DNA of 64,000 nt. Origin: Clostridium sp. GTDB lineage: Bacteria > Bacteroidota > Bacteroidia > Bacteroidales > Muribaculaceae. The DNA lies in assembly GCA_023666615.1 (NCBI GenBank), contig JAMPBQ010000006.1, positions 1 through 64,000 of the forward strand, in the 5' to 3' direction. The notes below the pieces were generated by a model. It was not told where the DNA came from and did no database searches. It saw only the letters and a program-made list of their open reading frames with translations. The stretch's first letter is position 1. Every line of letters begins with the position of its first letter. Below, piece by piece: positions 24,734 through 33,403 of the stretch. A program made the translations under genes and the position numbers.

Positions 24734-26449
24734 ATGGAGAATACGGACAAGGCATATTGCCGAGAGATAGCGGATTTGCTGGCCGGACATGGAGTGAGGC
24801 ATTGCGTTGTGTGCCCGGGGTCGCGCAACGCGCCATTGATAGTGGCGATGCACCGGCATCCCAAGCTTAAATGCATATCGATAATCGATGAGCGCAGCGC
24901 GGCGTTTGCGGCGCTAGGGTTGGCCACAATCAGCGGGAGGCCGGTGGCCTTGGTGTGCACATCCGGTTCGGCGGTGCTCAATTTTTCCCCGGCTGTCGCT
25001 GAGGCGTATTATAGGCAGGCGCCCCTTATCGTAATTTCGGCAGACAGGCCAGAAGAATGGATAGACCAGGATGACAGCCAGACCATAAGGCAGAATGGGA
25101 TACTGGGCAACATAGTGAAGAAAAGCGTTGACACACATGTAGAACTGAGCGGCGATTCTTGGCGTGCAAGGGCGCAGGCGTGGCACGTGAACAGGATTGT
25201 CAACGATTGCTTGATAGAGGCCGTGGCCGCACCCGCCGGGCCGGTGCATATCAACGTGCAGCTGGACGCGCCGCTTGGGAAAATGAATGAAGCATGCCCG
25301 GAATCGGATTTCGCCAGGGTGATATGCGTAGAGCGTCCGTCAGGCATGTTGCCGACCGCGCGGGTGCGCGAATTGGCGGAAAAGCTCGCATGGCCACAAA
25401 AGGCATTAGTCATAGCCGGCTTTATGCCGCCAGATGAGAAGGTGAGTCGGGCCCTGACAACGCTTGCGTCTATGCCCAACGTGGCCGTAATGACAGAGGC
25501 CCAGGCCAATGTGCATGGCGGGGCGGATTTCATTGGCAATATCGACCTTACGCTTGCGGGAATGACAAAAGGGCAAAGAGAGGAGCTGAGGCCGGATGTT
25601 GTCATCACCATTGGAGGGTCGTTGGTATCGAGGATTGTTAAGGGATGGCTTAGGGAGTCGGAGGCAAAGCATTGGCATATTGGCATGCAGCCCTACAGCG
25701 TGGACTGTTTTATTCATCTTGACTTGCGCATAGCCATGCAGGCCAAAGATTTGATGCCGGCGCTTGCCAGCGCCATGCGCCGACAAATCCGAGGGAGAGA
25801 GGCCGCGGATGGATATGCGGCGGCATGGAGGCGCGCAAAGAGGGAGGCTCAGGAGGCGGCCGCGAAGAAGATTGAGGGGGCTCCATGGAGCGATCTGATA
25901 GCTATGAGATTTATCATGAATCGGATGCCGTCACGGTGGAACCTGCAGCTAAGCAACGGGACTGCGGTAAGATATGCGCAAATGTTTGACTATCGCAGGA
26001 TACACCGCATTGACTGCAACCGGGGGGTAAGCGGCATCGATGGATGCGCGTCTACCGCCATAGGCGCGGCACATGCCTACAGCGGCACGACTCTGCTCGT
26101 GACAGGTGACATGAGCATGCAATATGACATAAGCGCGCTTTCTAGCCCGTTGGCAACGCCAAGGGTGAAAATCGCGGTGCTCAACAATGGGGGAGGGGGC
26201 ATATTCAGATGCGTGGCTTCGACCCGCGATTTGCCAGAGCTTGACCAATACTTCGCCTGCCGCACGAATCTGCCTCTTCGTGAACTGGCGCAGGCATACG
26301 GATTCGCATATTTTGAAGCCAGAGGAGAGCGGGAGCTTGAGGAAGCATGGACGGGATTTGAAGGGGAGAATCAGCGGCCTGCCATACTCAATTTGATAAC
26401 CGACGCAGCTGAAAGCGCGTCAATCCTTCGGCAAATCATACCTCTCTGA
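24734..26449 (+). CDS. menD: 2-succinyl-5-enolpyruvyl-6-hydroxy-3-cyclohexene-1-carboxylate synthase
   Basis: 571 residues of a thiamine-diphosphate enzyme that condenses 2-oxoglutarate with isochorismate in menaquinone synthesis. Landmarks are HCVVCPGSRNAPL near 20, the ThDP-activating Glu in IIDERSAAFA, TSGSAVLNFSPAV, RPEEWIDQDDSQTI, and the cofactor-binding GDMSMQYDISAL plus LNNGGGGIF in the last third. No other men gene is nearby, which is unusual because menD often sits with menF, menH or menB. It starts directly behind the PPi-PFK terminator, so it may depend on read-through or on a promoter inside the upstream region. Confidence 0.93.
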   Translation: MENTDKAYCREIADLLAGHGVRHCVVCPGSRNAPLIVAMHRHPKLKCISIIDERSAAFAALGLATISGRPVALVCTSGSAVLNFSPAVAEAYYRQAPLIVISADRPEEWIDQDDSQTIRQNGILGNIVKKSVDTHVELSGDSWRARAQAWHVNRIVNDCLIEAVAAPAGPVHINVQLDAPLGKMNEACPESDFARVICVERPSGMLPTARVRELAEKLAWPQKALVIAGFMPPDEKVSRALTTLASMPNVAVMTEAQANVHGGADFIGNIDLTLAGMTKGQREELRPDVVITIGGSLVSRIVKGWLRESEAKHWHIGMQPYSVDCFIHLDLRIAMQAKDLMPALASAMRRQIRGREAADGYAAAWRRAKREAQEAAAKKIEGAPWSDLIAMRFIMNRMPSRWNLQLSNGTAVRYAQMFDYRRIHRIDCNRGVSGIDGCASTAIGAAHAYSGTTLLVTGDMSMQYDISALSSPLATPRVKIAVLNNGGGGIFRCVASTRDLPELDQYFACRTNLPLRELAQAYGFAYFEARGERELEEAWTGFEGENQRPAILNLITDAAESASILRQIIPL

Positions 26450-26504
26450 CGCGGGAGGCAGCATATTTTTGTTGCAAAATGCGGGAGCGTATCGCTTTTT
26501 TTTG

Positions 26505-26512
26505 TAGATTTG
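26505..26512 (+). promoter_or_regulatory. Bacteroidetes -7 box for hisS
   Basis: TAGATTTG fits TAnnTTTG, 24 bases upstream of the ATG. Confidence 0.5.
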
Positions 26513-26536
26513 CAAATTGAAAAAATATTTACCTAA

Positions 26537-27904
26537 ATGGCACAGAAACCATCCATACCTGCAGGGACGAGAGACTTCTCACCTGCTGAAATGGCGAAAC
26601 GCAACTATATATTCAGCACCATTCGGTCTGCATTCCATAAATTCGGCTTTCAGGAGATTGAAACGCCGGCAATGGAGCTGCTGTCCACACTAATGGGCAA
26701 ATACGGCGAGGAGGGCGACAAACTTCTTTACAAGATATTGAATTCCGGCGATTTTATGCGCGGAGCGGACACCTCGCTAGCCGACAAGGGCGAGCTGGGC
26801 CGCCTGGCAGCCCAGCTGTGCGAAAAGGGGCTGAGGTATGACCTGACGGTGCCTTTCGCGCGCTATGTCACGCAGCACCGCAACGACATAAAATTCCCGT
26901 TCCGCAGATTCCAGATGCAGCCGGTGTGGAGGGCCGACCGTCCGCAGAAGGGGCGCTACAGGGAGTTTTACCAGTGCGACGCCGATGTGGTAGGGTCAGA
27001 TTCACTGTTGAATGAAGTGGACTTGCTGCAGCTGATTGACGAGGTGTTTGACAAGCTGAAGATCAACATTTCAATTAAGCTGAACAACCGCAAGGTGTTG
27101 GCCGGCATAGCCGAAATCATCGGTGAGCCCGACAAACTGGTTGACATTACAGTGGCTATCGACAAGATAGACAAGATAGGGATTGAGAAGGTTAACGCTG
27201 AGCTGGCAGAGCGTGGACTTAGCGCCGAGGCAATAGCCAAGCTGGAGCCCATTTTGAGGATTGACGGATCAATGGTGGATAGGCTGGCAAAACTCATGGA
27301 GCTATTGGCGAACTCGGAAATCGGCATGAAGGGTGTGGAGGAGCTGCAGTTTGTGGCTAATGCCGCCACGGAGATGGGGCTTCGCGCAGAGCTGGACCTT
27401 GATGTCTCGCTGGCACGCGGGCTCAACTATTACACCGGCACTATCATCGAGGTTAAGGCGAAGGATGTGGCCATTGGCAGCATCACGGGCGGCGGACGCT
27501 ATGACAATCTGACCGGTGTGTTCGGGATGCCGGGCGTTTCGGGCGTTGGCATATCGTTTGGGGCTGACCGCATCTATGATGTGCTGAATCAGTTGGGGCT
27601 TTATCCCGAGGACGTGTCGAGTGGGCCTCAGGTGATGTTCTTGAATCTTGGCGAGAGGGAAGCGGCGGCCTCTATGGCCTACGCCAAGCAGATGAGGGGG
27701 CATGGTATCGCAACAATTGTGTATCCCGACGCCTCCAAGATGAAAAAGCAGATGGCCTACGCCAATGACATGACAATTCCTTATGTGGCTATAGTAGGAG
27801 AGGATGAGCTAGCCCAGGGAAAATTCACGCTAAAGCATATGCAAAGCGGCGAACAGTGCTTGGTGAACGCGGAAGAGGCGATAGCCAAAATAACCAAACA
27901 ATAA
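26537..27904 (+). CDS. hisS: Histidyl-tRNA synthetase
   Basis: 455 residues of a class II aminoacyl-tRNA synthetase. Motif 1 region [10 protein letters not shown] and motif 2 [20 protein letters not shown] with the ATP-binding Arg are present. So are the histidine-specific [15 protein letters not shown] loop, motif 3 [15 protein letters not shown], and an anticodon-binding C-terminal domain from about 350. It charges tRNA-His. It is followed 46 bases later by the outer membrane protein gene, with no terminator seen between, so co-transcription is possible. Confidence 0.96.
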   Translation: MAQKPSIPAGTRDFSPAEMAKRNYIFSTIRSAFHKFGFQEIETPAMELLSTLMGKYGEEGDKLLYKILNSGDFMRGADTSLADKGELGRLAAQLCEKGLRYDLTVPFARYVTQHRNDIKFPFRRFQMQPVWRADRPQKGRYREFYQCDADVVGSDSLLNEVDLLQLIDEVFDKLKINISIKLNNRKVLAGIAEIIGEPDKLVDITVAIDKIDKIGIEKVNAELAERGLSAEAIAKLEPILRIDGSMVDRLAKLMELLANSEIGMKGVEELQFVANAATEMGLRAELDLDVSLARGLNYYTGTIIEVKAKDVAIGSITGGGRYDNLTGVFGMPGVSGVGISFGADRIYDVLNQLGLYPEDVSSGPQVMFLNLGEREAAASMAYAKQMRGHGIATIVYPDASKMKKQMAYANDMTIPYVAIVGEDELAQGKFTLKHMQSGEQCLVNAEEAIAKITKQ

Positions 27905-27950
27905 TCGGGGAGAGCGACGACGACGCATTAGCCCTATAAAATCCAGACTG

Positions 27951-28562
27951 ATGAAAAAATTAATTATTATACTTCTTGCGATAGTGTCCGCGGCTACAGC
28001 GGCCAATGCGCAATTCCGGTTTGCCGGCTTGATAGGCAGCGGTCAGACGACGCTTAACTTTAAGCAAGACATTGTAACTGTAGATAAGGCTGTCGGGCTG
28101 CAAGCGGGCGTACTGGGGGAGATAATCTTTCCCGGCATAGGCTTTGGCATCGACCTTGGCCTGACTTACAATTTGACCGGGGCGAAGGTGAATCTTGGCG
28201 AGAAGCCTATGTGGTCAAGCCAGGGATATGGCAATGAGCATTTGATGCTGCATGAGCTTAACATTCCTTTCCATCTTCGCTTTAAATACACGCGATTGGC
28301 GGGCTTGGAGGACATAGTCGCGCCTTTTGTGTTTGCCGGCCCGGAATTTTCAATTCTTTTGGGACACAGCAAGTGCAAAGCCATGCAATACCCCGGCGGC
28401 GACCTCTCGCTAGGCTTTGGCGGCGGCGTTGAGCTCTTCAAGCGCTGGCAAGTATCGGCGTCATACACAAGGGGCATGACCTATGTGATAAAGGCCAAGA
28501 TCCTTTCGGACTACAGCGCCAAGGCAAACCAATGGACTGTGCGAGTGGCTTATTTCTTTTAG
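27951..28562 (+). CDS. Small outer membrane beta-barrel protein
   Basis: 203 residues with a clear signal peptide (MKKLIIILLAIVSAATAANA, cleavage before QFRF). The mature part has alternating hydrophobic/polar strands, is rich in Gly and aromatic residues, and ends in an aromatic residue (VRVAYFF), as expected for a barrel recognised by BamA. It fits the eight-strand OMP_b-brl_2-like family common in Bacteroidetes. A specific role (adhesion, pore or structural) cannot be stated. Confidence 0.8.
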   Translation: MKKLIIILLAIVSAATAANAQFRFAGLIGSGQTTLNFKQDIVTVDKAVGLQAGVLGEIIFPGIGFGIDLGLTYNLTGAKVNLGEKPMWSSQGYGNEHLMLHELNIPFHLRFKYTRLAGLEDIVAPFVFAGPEFSILLGHSKCKAMQYPGGDLSLGFGGGVELFKRWQVSASYTRGMTYVIKAKILSDYSAKANQWTVRVAYFF

Positions 28563-28658
28563 TTTGTAGCTGTCGGCTTTTAGTCATAGGCTAATTCTTA
28601 TAGGCCTAATTCATTAGGTTTAAACTTTGCATTTAGATATTCCTTAGATATTTTCGCT

Positions 28659-29621
28659 ATGGAAAATAAGAGAAACGCCGGAAGCAAACATGCCTCGGCA
28701 ATTCTCACCCACCTCGGTGCGTTGACAGCCATCCTGTTTTGGGGATTGTCATTTGTCTCCACAAGCTATATAATGACCGAAGGCCATCTGTCGCCTACGG
28801 AGGCTTTCGTCTATCGCTTTTTAGTGGCTTATGCCGTGATATTCGCCATATCCCACAAACGATTATGGTGCAACAATCTTCATGACGAGGCGATGATGCT
28901 CTTGATTGGGCTAAGCGGGTCGTCGATTTATTTCATAGCGGAAAATACGGCTCTTGAGCTGACGCTTCCGGCCAACGTATCTCTGCTTTCGTCCACTTCG
29001 CCGCTGGTGACTGTGCTGCTTGTGGGGCTACTTTACAAGAGCGAGCGGCCGGGGCTGGGCATGATTATAGGCTCGATTGTGGCCTTTATAGGCGTGGTGT
29101 GCGTGATATTCAACAGTTTTGCGTTCGAAACGGAGGGGGTGGAGTTTAAGATAAGCCCGCTGGGAGATTTGTTGGCGCTTTCCACGGCCTTCTGCTGGGC
29201 GGTGTACTCTCTGCTTTTGAAGAGGGTGAATGTGGTGTATGACGCGATGTTCATTACCCGCAAGACGTTTTTCTATGGCTTGATTACGGCTATTCCGTTC
29301 TTGGCACTGGAGCCAACTTTGGCAAATCCATTGGTGGCATTCTCCAATCCTTATGTACTTGGCAATCTGCTGTTCTTGGCGCTTGGCGCATCTATATTGG
29401 GCTTTTACCTTTGGGCTCGCACAGTCGCGGAATTGGGGGCGATAAAGGCCAACAATTACATGTACCTGCAGCCGATAGTGACGCTTATTGGCGCGGCCAT
29501 CATCCTGCATGACCCGATTTCCTTCTTTGGCGTGCTTGGGCTGGTGCTAGTGCTGTTCGGCCTATGGCTTGGGGAGTGCCTTGAAAAGAAATGGGCTTGC
29601 AAGGGTAGGTGTAAAGGTTAA
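28659..29621 (+). CDS. EamA/DMT-superfamily inner-membrane transporter
   Basis: 320 residues with ten predicted membrane segments arranged as two EamA repeats (about 15-150 and 170-305), the usual drug/metabolite transporter form. Visible features include GLSFVSTSYIM early in the first repeat and LSTAFCWAVYSLLLKRV at the start of the second. These exporters commonly move amino acids or other metabolites; the substrate is not readable. The tail is Cys/Lys rich (KKWACKGRCKG). It is the last gene before the AT-rich cassette. Confidence 0.88.
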   Translation: MENKRNAGSKHASAILTHLGALTAILFWGLSFVSTSYIMTEGHLSPTEAFVYRFLVAYAVIFAISHKRLWCNNLHDEAMMLLIGLSGSSIYFIAENTALELTLPANVSLLSSTSPLVTVLLVGLLYKSERPGLGMIIGSIVAFIGVVCVIFNSFAFETEGVEFKISPLGDLLALSTAFCWAVYSLLLKRVNVVYDAMFITRKTFFYGLITAIPFLALEPTLANPLVAFSNPYVLGNLLFLALGASILGFYLWARTVAELGAIKANNYMYLQPIVTLIGAAIILHDPISFFGVLGLVLVLFGLWLGECLEKKWACKGRCKG

Positions 29622-29706
29622 CAACTGACTAAAAATAAAATCATAATGCGATAGGTTGCATCTATTGCATCAAAGTGGACGGGCATATCATATGGGGGAT
29701 AAAATA

Positions 29707-29736
29707 TTGTAGTATAAAATATTTTTACTACTTTTG
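29707..29736 (+). promoter_or_regulatory. Promoter of the AT-rich three-gene cassette
   Basis: TTG (29707-29709), 19 bases, then TACTTTTG (29729-29736), matching the Bacteroidetes -33/-7 layout, 27 bases before the first ATG. Confidence 0.65.
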
Positions 29737-29763
29737 TGTTCAATTGGATAATTCATATTTCAT

Positions 29764-30924
29764 ATGCTTCAAACTCTAAGAATTCAAAACTTTAAACTTC
29801 ACGAAGATACAACGATTGAATTCGGAGGTTTAACCATACTTACGGGTATTAACGGTATGGGAAAGTCTACTATACTCCAATCCTTGCTTTTATTAAGGCA
29901 GTCCTTTCTAGCTCACAGATTGAAAAAGGGCCTTAATTTAAGGGGAGAACTTGCGGATTTAGGAGTCTCCGGCAAATTAGCTTGTCAGATGGTGGATTCT
30001 GATGAGCTAAAATTGGATTTAAATTTTGAGACAATTAGTAGGTATTTTTCTTTTTTATACCCTGAAGATGGTATGGAAACGTACCTTCCATTGGCTTATG
30101 AAGAGGAAACATCGCATGAACTTGATATTGATGAGGAGGAGTTCCTGTATGAGTTGGCTAAACAAAATTTATTTAGCACAGACTTTCAATATATCAGCGC
30201 TTTCAGATTTGGGCCAATGAAAACATATGGCAGGGATTCCGCAGTTGTCGGTCAGGACAAACAGATTTCAAAATCCCAGGGGAAATGTGAATATACAGTA
30301 CATTTCCTATATCAATTCAAAAATATGAAGATATTGAAAGAGTTGTCTTTGCCAGATTCCAATGGTAATTATAATTATCAGCTTGGTAATCAAGTTGAGC
30401 TTTGGCTTCAAGCTATTTCCCCTAAGATTCATCTAAACATTGAGCCATCGGGAGAAGACTTCAAACTGAACTATAAATTTGACAGGGAGAATAATTTCGC
30501 CACAGAAGAGATGTCAGCTGTTAACACTGGATTTGGCATATCTTATCTGCTTCCTATACTTGTAGGTATTTTGAGCGCAAGGCCAGGGGCAATGATACTT
30601 ATTGAGAATCCGGAAGCTCATGTGCATCCAAAAGGACAGTCTGTCTTGATGGAGTTAGTCACAAAAGCCGTTAAAGCGGGGATTCAAATCGTTATTGAAA
30701 CACATAGCGATCATATTATCAATGGCGCTTTGGTTAATGTTAAAAGAGGATTTTTGCCAGACACACTGGTTAGTGTGTATTTCTTTAATCGTGACGAGGA
30801 GCGTCATATTGCTCAACCACACCGGTTGGAAGTAACGGCATCGGGCCAGATAAAACGGCCCCCAAAAGATTTCTTTGATCAAATGCAGATTGATTTGCGT
30901 GTACTCACAGGAATTGATAAATAA
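29764..30924 (+). CDS. RecF/OLD-like AAA ATPase with DUF3696 features; first gene of a putative defence cassette
   Basis: 386 residues. Opens as a RecF/SMC-type ATPase (LRIQNFKLHEDTTIEF), with Walker A GINGMGKST at 28-36. The interruption between the Walker motifs is about 240 residues and acidic. The Walker B region ILIENPEAHVHPKGQ (near 278-292) and the H-loop VIETHSDHIINGAL follow. The tail (DFFDQMQIDLRVLTGI) resembles the DUF3696 C terminus. No TOPRIM nuclease domain is present, unlike OLD or GajA. Such ATPases act as sensors or motors beside a nuclease partner. The next gene starts three bases after the stop. Composition is clearly more AT-rich than the flanking genes. The defence role is inference. 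Confidence 0.8.
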   Translation: MLQTLRIQNFKLHEDTTIEFGGLTILTGINGMGKSTILQSLLLLRQSFLAHRLKKGLNLRGELADLGVSGKLACQMVDSDELKLDLNFETISRYFSFLYPEDGMETYLPLAYEEETSHELDIDEEEFLYELAKQNLFSTDFQYISAFRFGPMKTYGRDSAVVGQDKQISKSQGKCEYTVHFLYQFKNMKILKELSLPDSNGNYNYQLGNQVELWLQAISPKIHLNIEPSGEDFKLNYKFDRENNFATEEMSAVNTGFGISYLLPILVGILSARPGAMILIENPEAHVHPKGQSVLMELVTKAVKAGIQIVIETHSDHIINGALVNVKRGFLPDTLVSVYFFNRDEERHIAQPHRLEVTASGQIKRPPKDFFDQMQIDLRVLTGIDK

Positions 30925-30927
30925 GGG

Positions 30928-31776
30928 ATGATGAATAAAGAGACCTGCCAGTTATTCATTGTTTTTCCCGAACATAAAGATTTGGATAAAACATCGCCTT
31001 GCATAAAGGAGTTCACCCTCCTTTATCCTGATGAGGTTAGGGATTATATTGAATTTTTGGACCGTATGAGGGAACGTGGGCGCGCTGAACATTACTTGTT
31101 GTACTATGATTCAAAAAACATTGAGAATTTCCTTTTTCCTATGCGTGAATTAAGGGAGAATTATCCTAACATGGAAACCGCTTTGCTTAATTCGATTCAT
31201 TATTTTGCGGATGATTGGAGGGTAGAGGCTATTCAAGATGACAGTGTTGAATATAAGTTATATCAGATTCCTGTAGAAGATGATAGCTTTTGTGAAATAT
31301 GTGAGAGGCAGTATCAAGCAGAAATCGCATCATGTGATTCAACCTATGCTATTATTAATTATAATGCATTAGATAAACAATCAAAAGCAGTAATGAATAG
31401 GGGCGCCTATTCAATTGACATATTAATTTTAGAGGCGGCTATAGAAGACATTGAAATCTGGTTGCAGAATAATCGTCGACCGGCTAGAGAGTATAATTGG
31501 AATAAAAAACATGGAGAGAGCGGCAAGGGGGCATTCAAGGAGCATAAAAATGATTCTGTAGCCAAATTGTATTGCACAATAGAGCATGCAACAAAGCTTC
31601 TCCACAGGGCATTGGGTGAAGATAATGAGGTAGGGCCTCTATACGCATGGGATGAGGAGTGCAATCGGTATATGGAATTTAAGAGAGAATCAAAGCATTC
31701 AAACAAATTTCATTCCTATCACCTTGAAGAAGGTGATAGGAAAATCTTAAAAATCAAAAAAATATTAGATAGATGA
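30928..31776 (+). CDS. Unrecognised 282-residue protein in the ATPase-DUF262 cassette
   Basis: I do not recognise this family. The protein is soluble and acidic in its first half. A CEIC pair (C122 and C125) could bind metal or be incidental. The C-terminal half holds what look like conserved polar clusters: EYNWNKKHGESGKG near 188-201, a helical CTIEHATKLLHRALGE, and a His-rich end (HSNKFHSYHLEEGDR). These are candidate active-site or nucleic-acid-binding motifs. The gene starts three bases after the ATPase stop and overlaps the DUF262 gene by ATGA, so all three are co-translated. It is probably the specificity or effector component (inference). Confidence 0.65.
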   Translation: MMNKETCQLFIVFPEHKDLDKTSPCIKEFTLLYPDEVRDYIEFLDRMRERGRAEHYLLYYDSKNIENFLFPMRELRENYPNMETALLNSIHYFADDWRVEAIQDDSVEYKLYQIPVEDDSFCEICERQYQAEIASCDSTYAIINYNALDKQSKAVMNRGAYSIDILILEAAIEDIEIWLQNNRRPAREYNWNKKHGESGKGAFKEHKNDSVAKLYCTIEHATKLLHRALGEDNEVGPLYAWDEECNRYMEFKRESKHSNKFHSYHLEEGDRKILKIKKILDR

Positions 31777-32930
31777 AAAATATGTCAGAAATAGACGATG
31801 AAGTAATATATGAGGATGGATTTGAACCATCTATCACAAAACCCTTTGACCCGTCAAAAATCAAGCTGGATATTTCTACAGTCAATTTATTGTCGTTGAT
31901 AAATGAATTGGAAAATGAAGAGATAAATCTAAGCCCTGATTTCCAACGAGCCACTGACGTGTGGGACTCTACAAAGAAAAGCAGATTGATAGAATCAATT
32001 CTCTTGGGCCTCCCCCTTCCTTCTTTTTATTTTAATGAGGATGAGGGAGGCAATACACGATCAGTAATAGATGGTGTTCAAAGGCTTTGTGCGATTCGAG
32101 ACTTTGTGTTAGGGAAGGATGTCGATGGCAAACGTGTTTTTTTGAAACTAAAAAATTTACAGTTTTTGAAGCAATATGAAGGCATGACATTTGGGGATTT
32201 GTCACGGCCGGATATTCGACGCATACATAGCTTAAAAATCACAACAAACACTCTTGGGTATCAAACACCAAGTGAAGTTAAGCTTGTCATCTTTCAACGT
32301 GTAAATAGCGCAGGCGAACCGTTAACAGATCAGGAAATGCGTCATGCCCTTAATCAAGGCTTGCCGGCAAATTTTATAAAAAAGCTGTCAGAAAGTGAAG
32401 CTTTTATTCGCGCCACATCGCGAAAAATCAATAGCAGGAGAATGTTGGATCGGGACTTTGTCAATCGATTCATAGCCTTTTTCTGTGGATATGAACACTA
32501 CGATGGCAATTTAGATATTTTCTTAAATGACCAAATGGGAGCCCTTAAAGGCTATTCAGATAGAAAACTCAATTTTATCGCGGTAGCTTTTGAAAAGGCT
32601 ATGGATACGTGTTATGAAATTTTTGGAGATTGGTCATTTAGAAAGATCAATAAAAATGGGAAATATAGTAAAATATCAAAATCTTTATTCGACTCACTAA
32701 GCGTTAATATCGCATGGCTAACTGATGACCAAAGGTCTGAACTTATATGTAAAAAAGATAAAGTTCAACAAGCATTGCAGAAATTATTTCAAAACGAGGA
32801 GTTTGGATACCGGCTTAGCAGCGGTACCGGTAAACTGTCTAATGTCAAATACCGCTTTGGACAAATTGATGCTATGTTGAAAAACGTTCTAAACTCTGAC
32901 AATGTTTCAGTCATTTTCTCTGAAGAATAG
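31773..32930 (+). CDS. DUF262 (GmrS-N/ParB-like) protein of the cassette
   Basis: 385 residues. The N-terminal half is a DUF262/GmrSD-type domain: LSPDFQRATDVWD (the PxFQR-type motif near 53-66), SILLGLPLPSFYF, and the ParB/Srx-like nucleotide-binding motif IDGVQRL with D100, Q103 and R104. In GmrSD type IV restriction enzymes this domain uses nucleotides and is followed by a DUF1524 HNH nuclease. Here the C-terminal half has no visible HNH motif, so cleavage would need another subunit or this domain itself. The start overlaps the previous stop (ATGA). A defence function is inferred from family and context. Confidence 0.8.
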   Translation: MKNMSEIDDEVIYEDGFEPSITKPFDPSKIKLDISTVNLLSLINELENEEINLSPDFQRATDVWDSTKKSRLIESILLGLPLPSFYFNEDEGGNTRSVIDGVQRLCAIRDFVLGKDVDGKRVFLKLKNLQFLKQYEGMTFGDLSRPDIRRIHSLKITTNTLGYQTPSEVKLVIFQRVNSAGEPLTDQEMRHALNQGLPANFIKKLSESEAFIRATSRKINSRRMLDRDFVNRFIAFFCGYEHYDGNLDIFLNDQMGALKGYSDRKLNFIAVAFEKAMDTCYEIFGDWSFRKINKNGKYSKISKSLFDSLSVNIAWLTDDQRSELICKKDKVQQALQKLFQNEEFGYRLSSGTGKLSNVKYRFGQIDAMLKNVLNSDNVSVIFSEE

Positions 32931-32966
32931 GGATTTTGGGATTAACATTGCTAATTTGAAGAAAAA

Positions 32967-32998
32967 TTTGTGTGTTTCGCATATAAGTTGTAATTTTG
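32967..32998 (+). promoter_or_regulatory. Strong Bacteroidetes promoter ahead of the structured region
   Basis: TTTG (32967-32970), 20 bases, TAATTTTG (32991-32998), a full consensus match. Transcription should begin near 33004, leaving about 400 bases before the next ATG at 33404. Confidence 0.75.
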
Positions 32999-33003
32999 CG
33001 TGA

Positions 33004-33312
33004 AGATTGCATAAGGGTTCAAGAGAGGGCCTGACAATCGACATATAATAAAAGGCGTTTACTCGACGCTCTTTCTTGACCACTTGAAATCTGGTAAATT
33101 TCTATCTCTGTCAGGATTGAAGCAAACGGTAGATGCTCTGTTTGGATATGTACATTTGGCCGTTTGATTGGCGTGTCCCGGATGGGGCGCGCCTTATGGA
33201 ATGGCCTCGCATATTCGGCGGAGGTTCTGCATGTTTGCTCGTTCAACAGAGATGGGCAATACCAGAGCCTCAGGTGGTGGAACGAGCAACCGTAAGGCTC
33301 TCCGCTTTTTTT
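33004..33312 (+). ncRNA. Candidate structured RNA (or long structured leader), family not assigned
   Basis: About 310 bases with no convincing gene, but with many paired segments: CAAACGG / CCGTTTG (33123-33129, 33160-33166); GGCGTGTCCC / GGGGCGCGCC (33170-33179, 33184-33193) with two G-U pairs and a GGAT loop; GAGGTTCTG / CAGAGCCTC (33221-33229, 33263-33271) with one G-U pair; TTGCTCGTTC / GAACGAGCAA (33235-33244, 33280-33289), perfect over ten bases; and CCTGACA / TGTCAGG (33030-33036, 33109-33115). Some cross, so pseudoknots or alternative folds are possible. AGAGCC / GGCTCT (33264-33269, 33296-33301) ends just before a T7 run and could act as a terminator. It lacks recognisable tmRNA, RNase P or SRP signatures. 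It may be a stand-alone RNA or the leader of the lipoprotein gene. Confidence 0.6.
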
Positions 33313-33403
33313 CTTTCTGTTTTTTAATATTCTTTCTGGGAGCGAAGGAAAACCTAAAGGGCTCTTCATGGAGTGGAGCTTTTTAGGGGAAAATTTCACT
33401 CCT

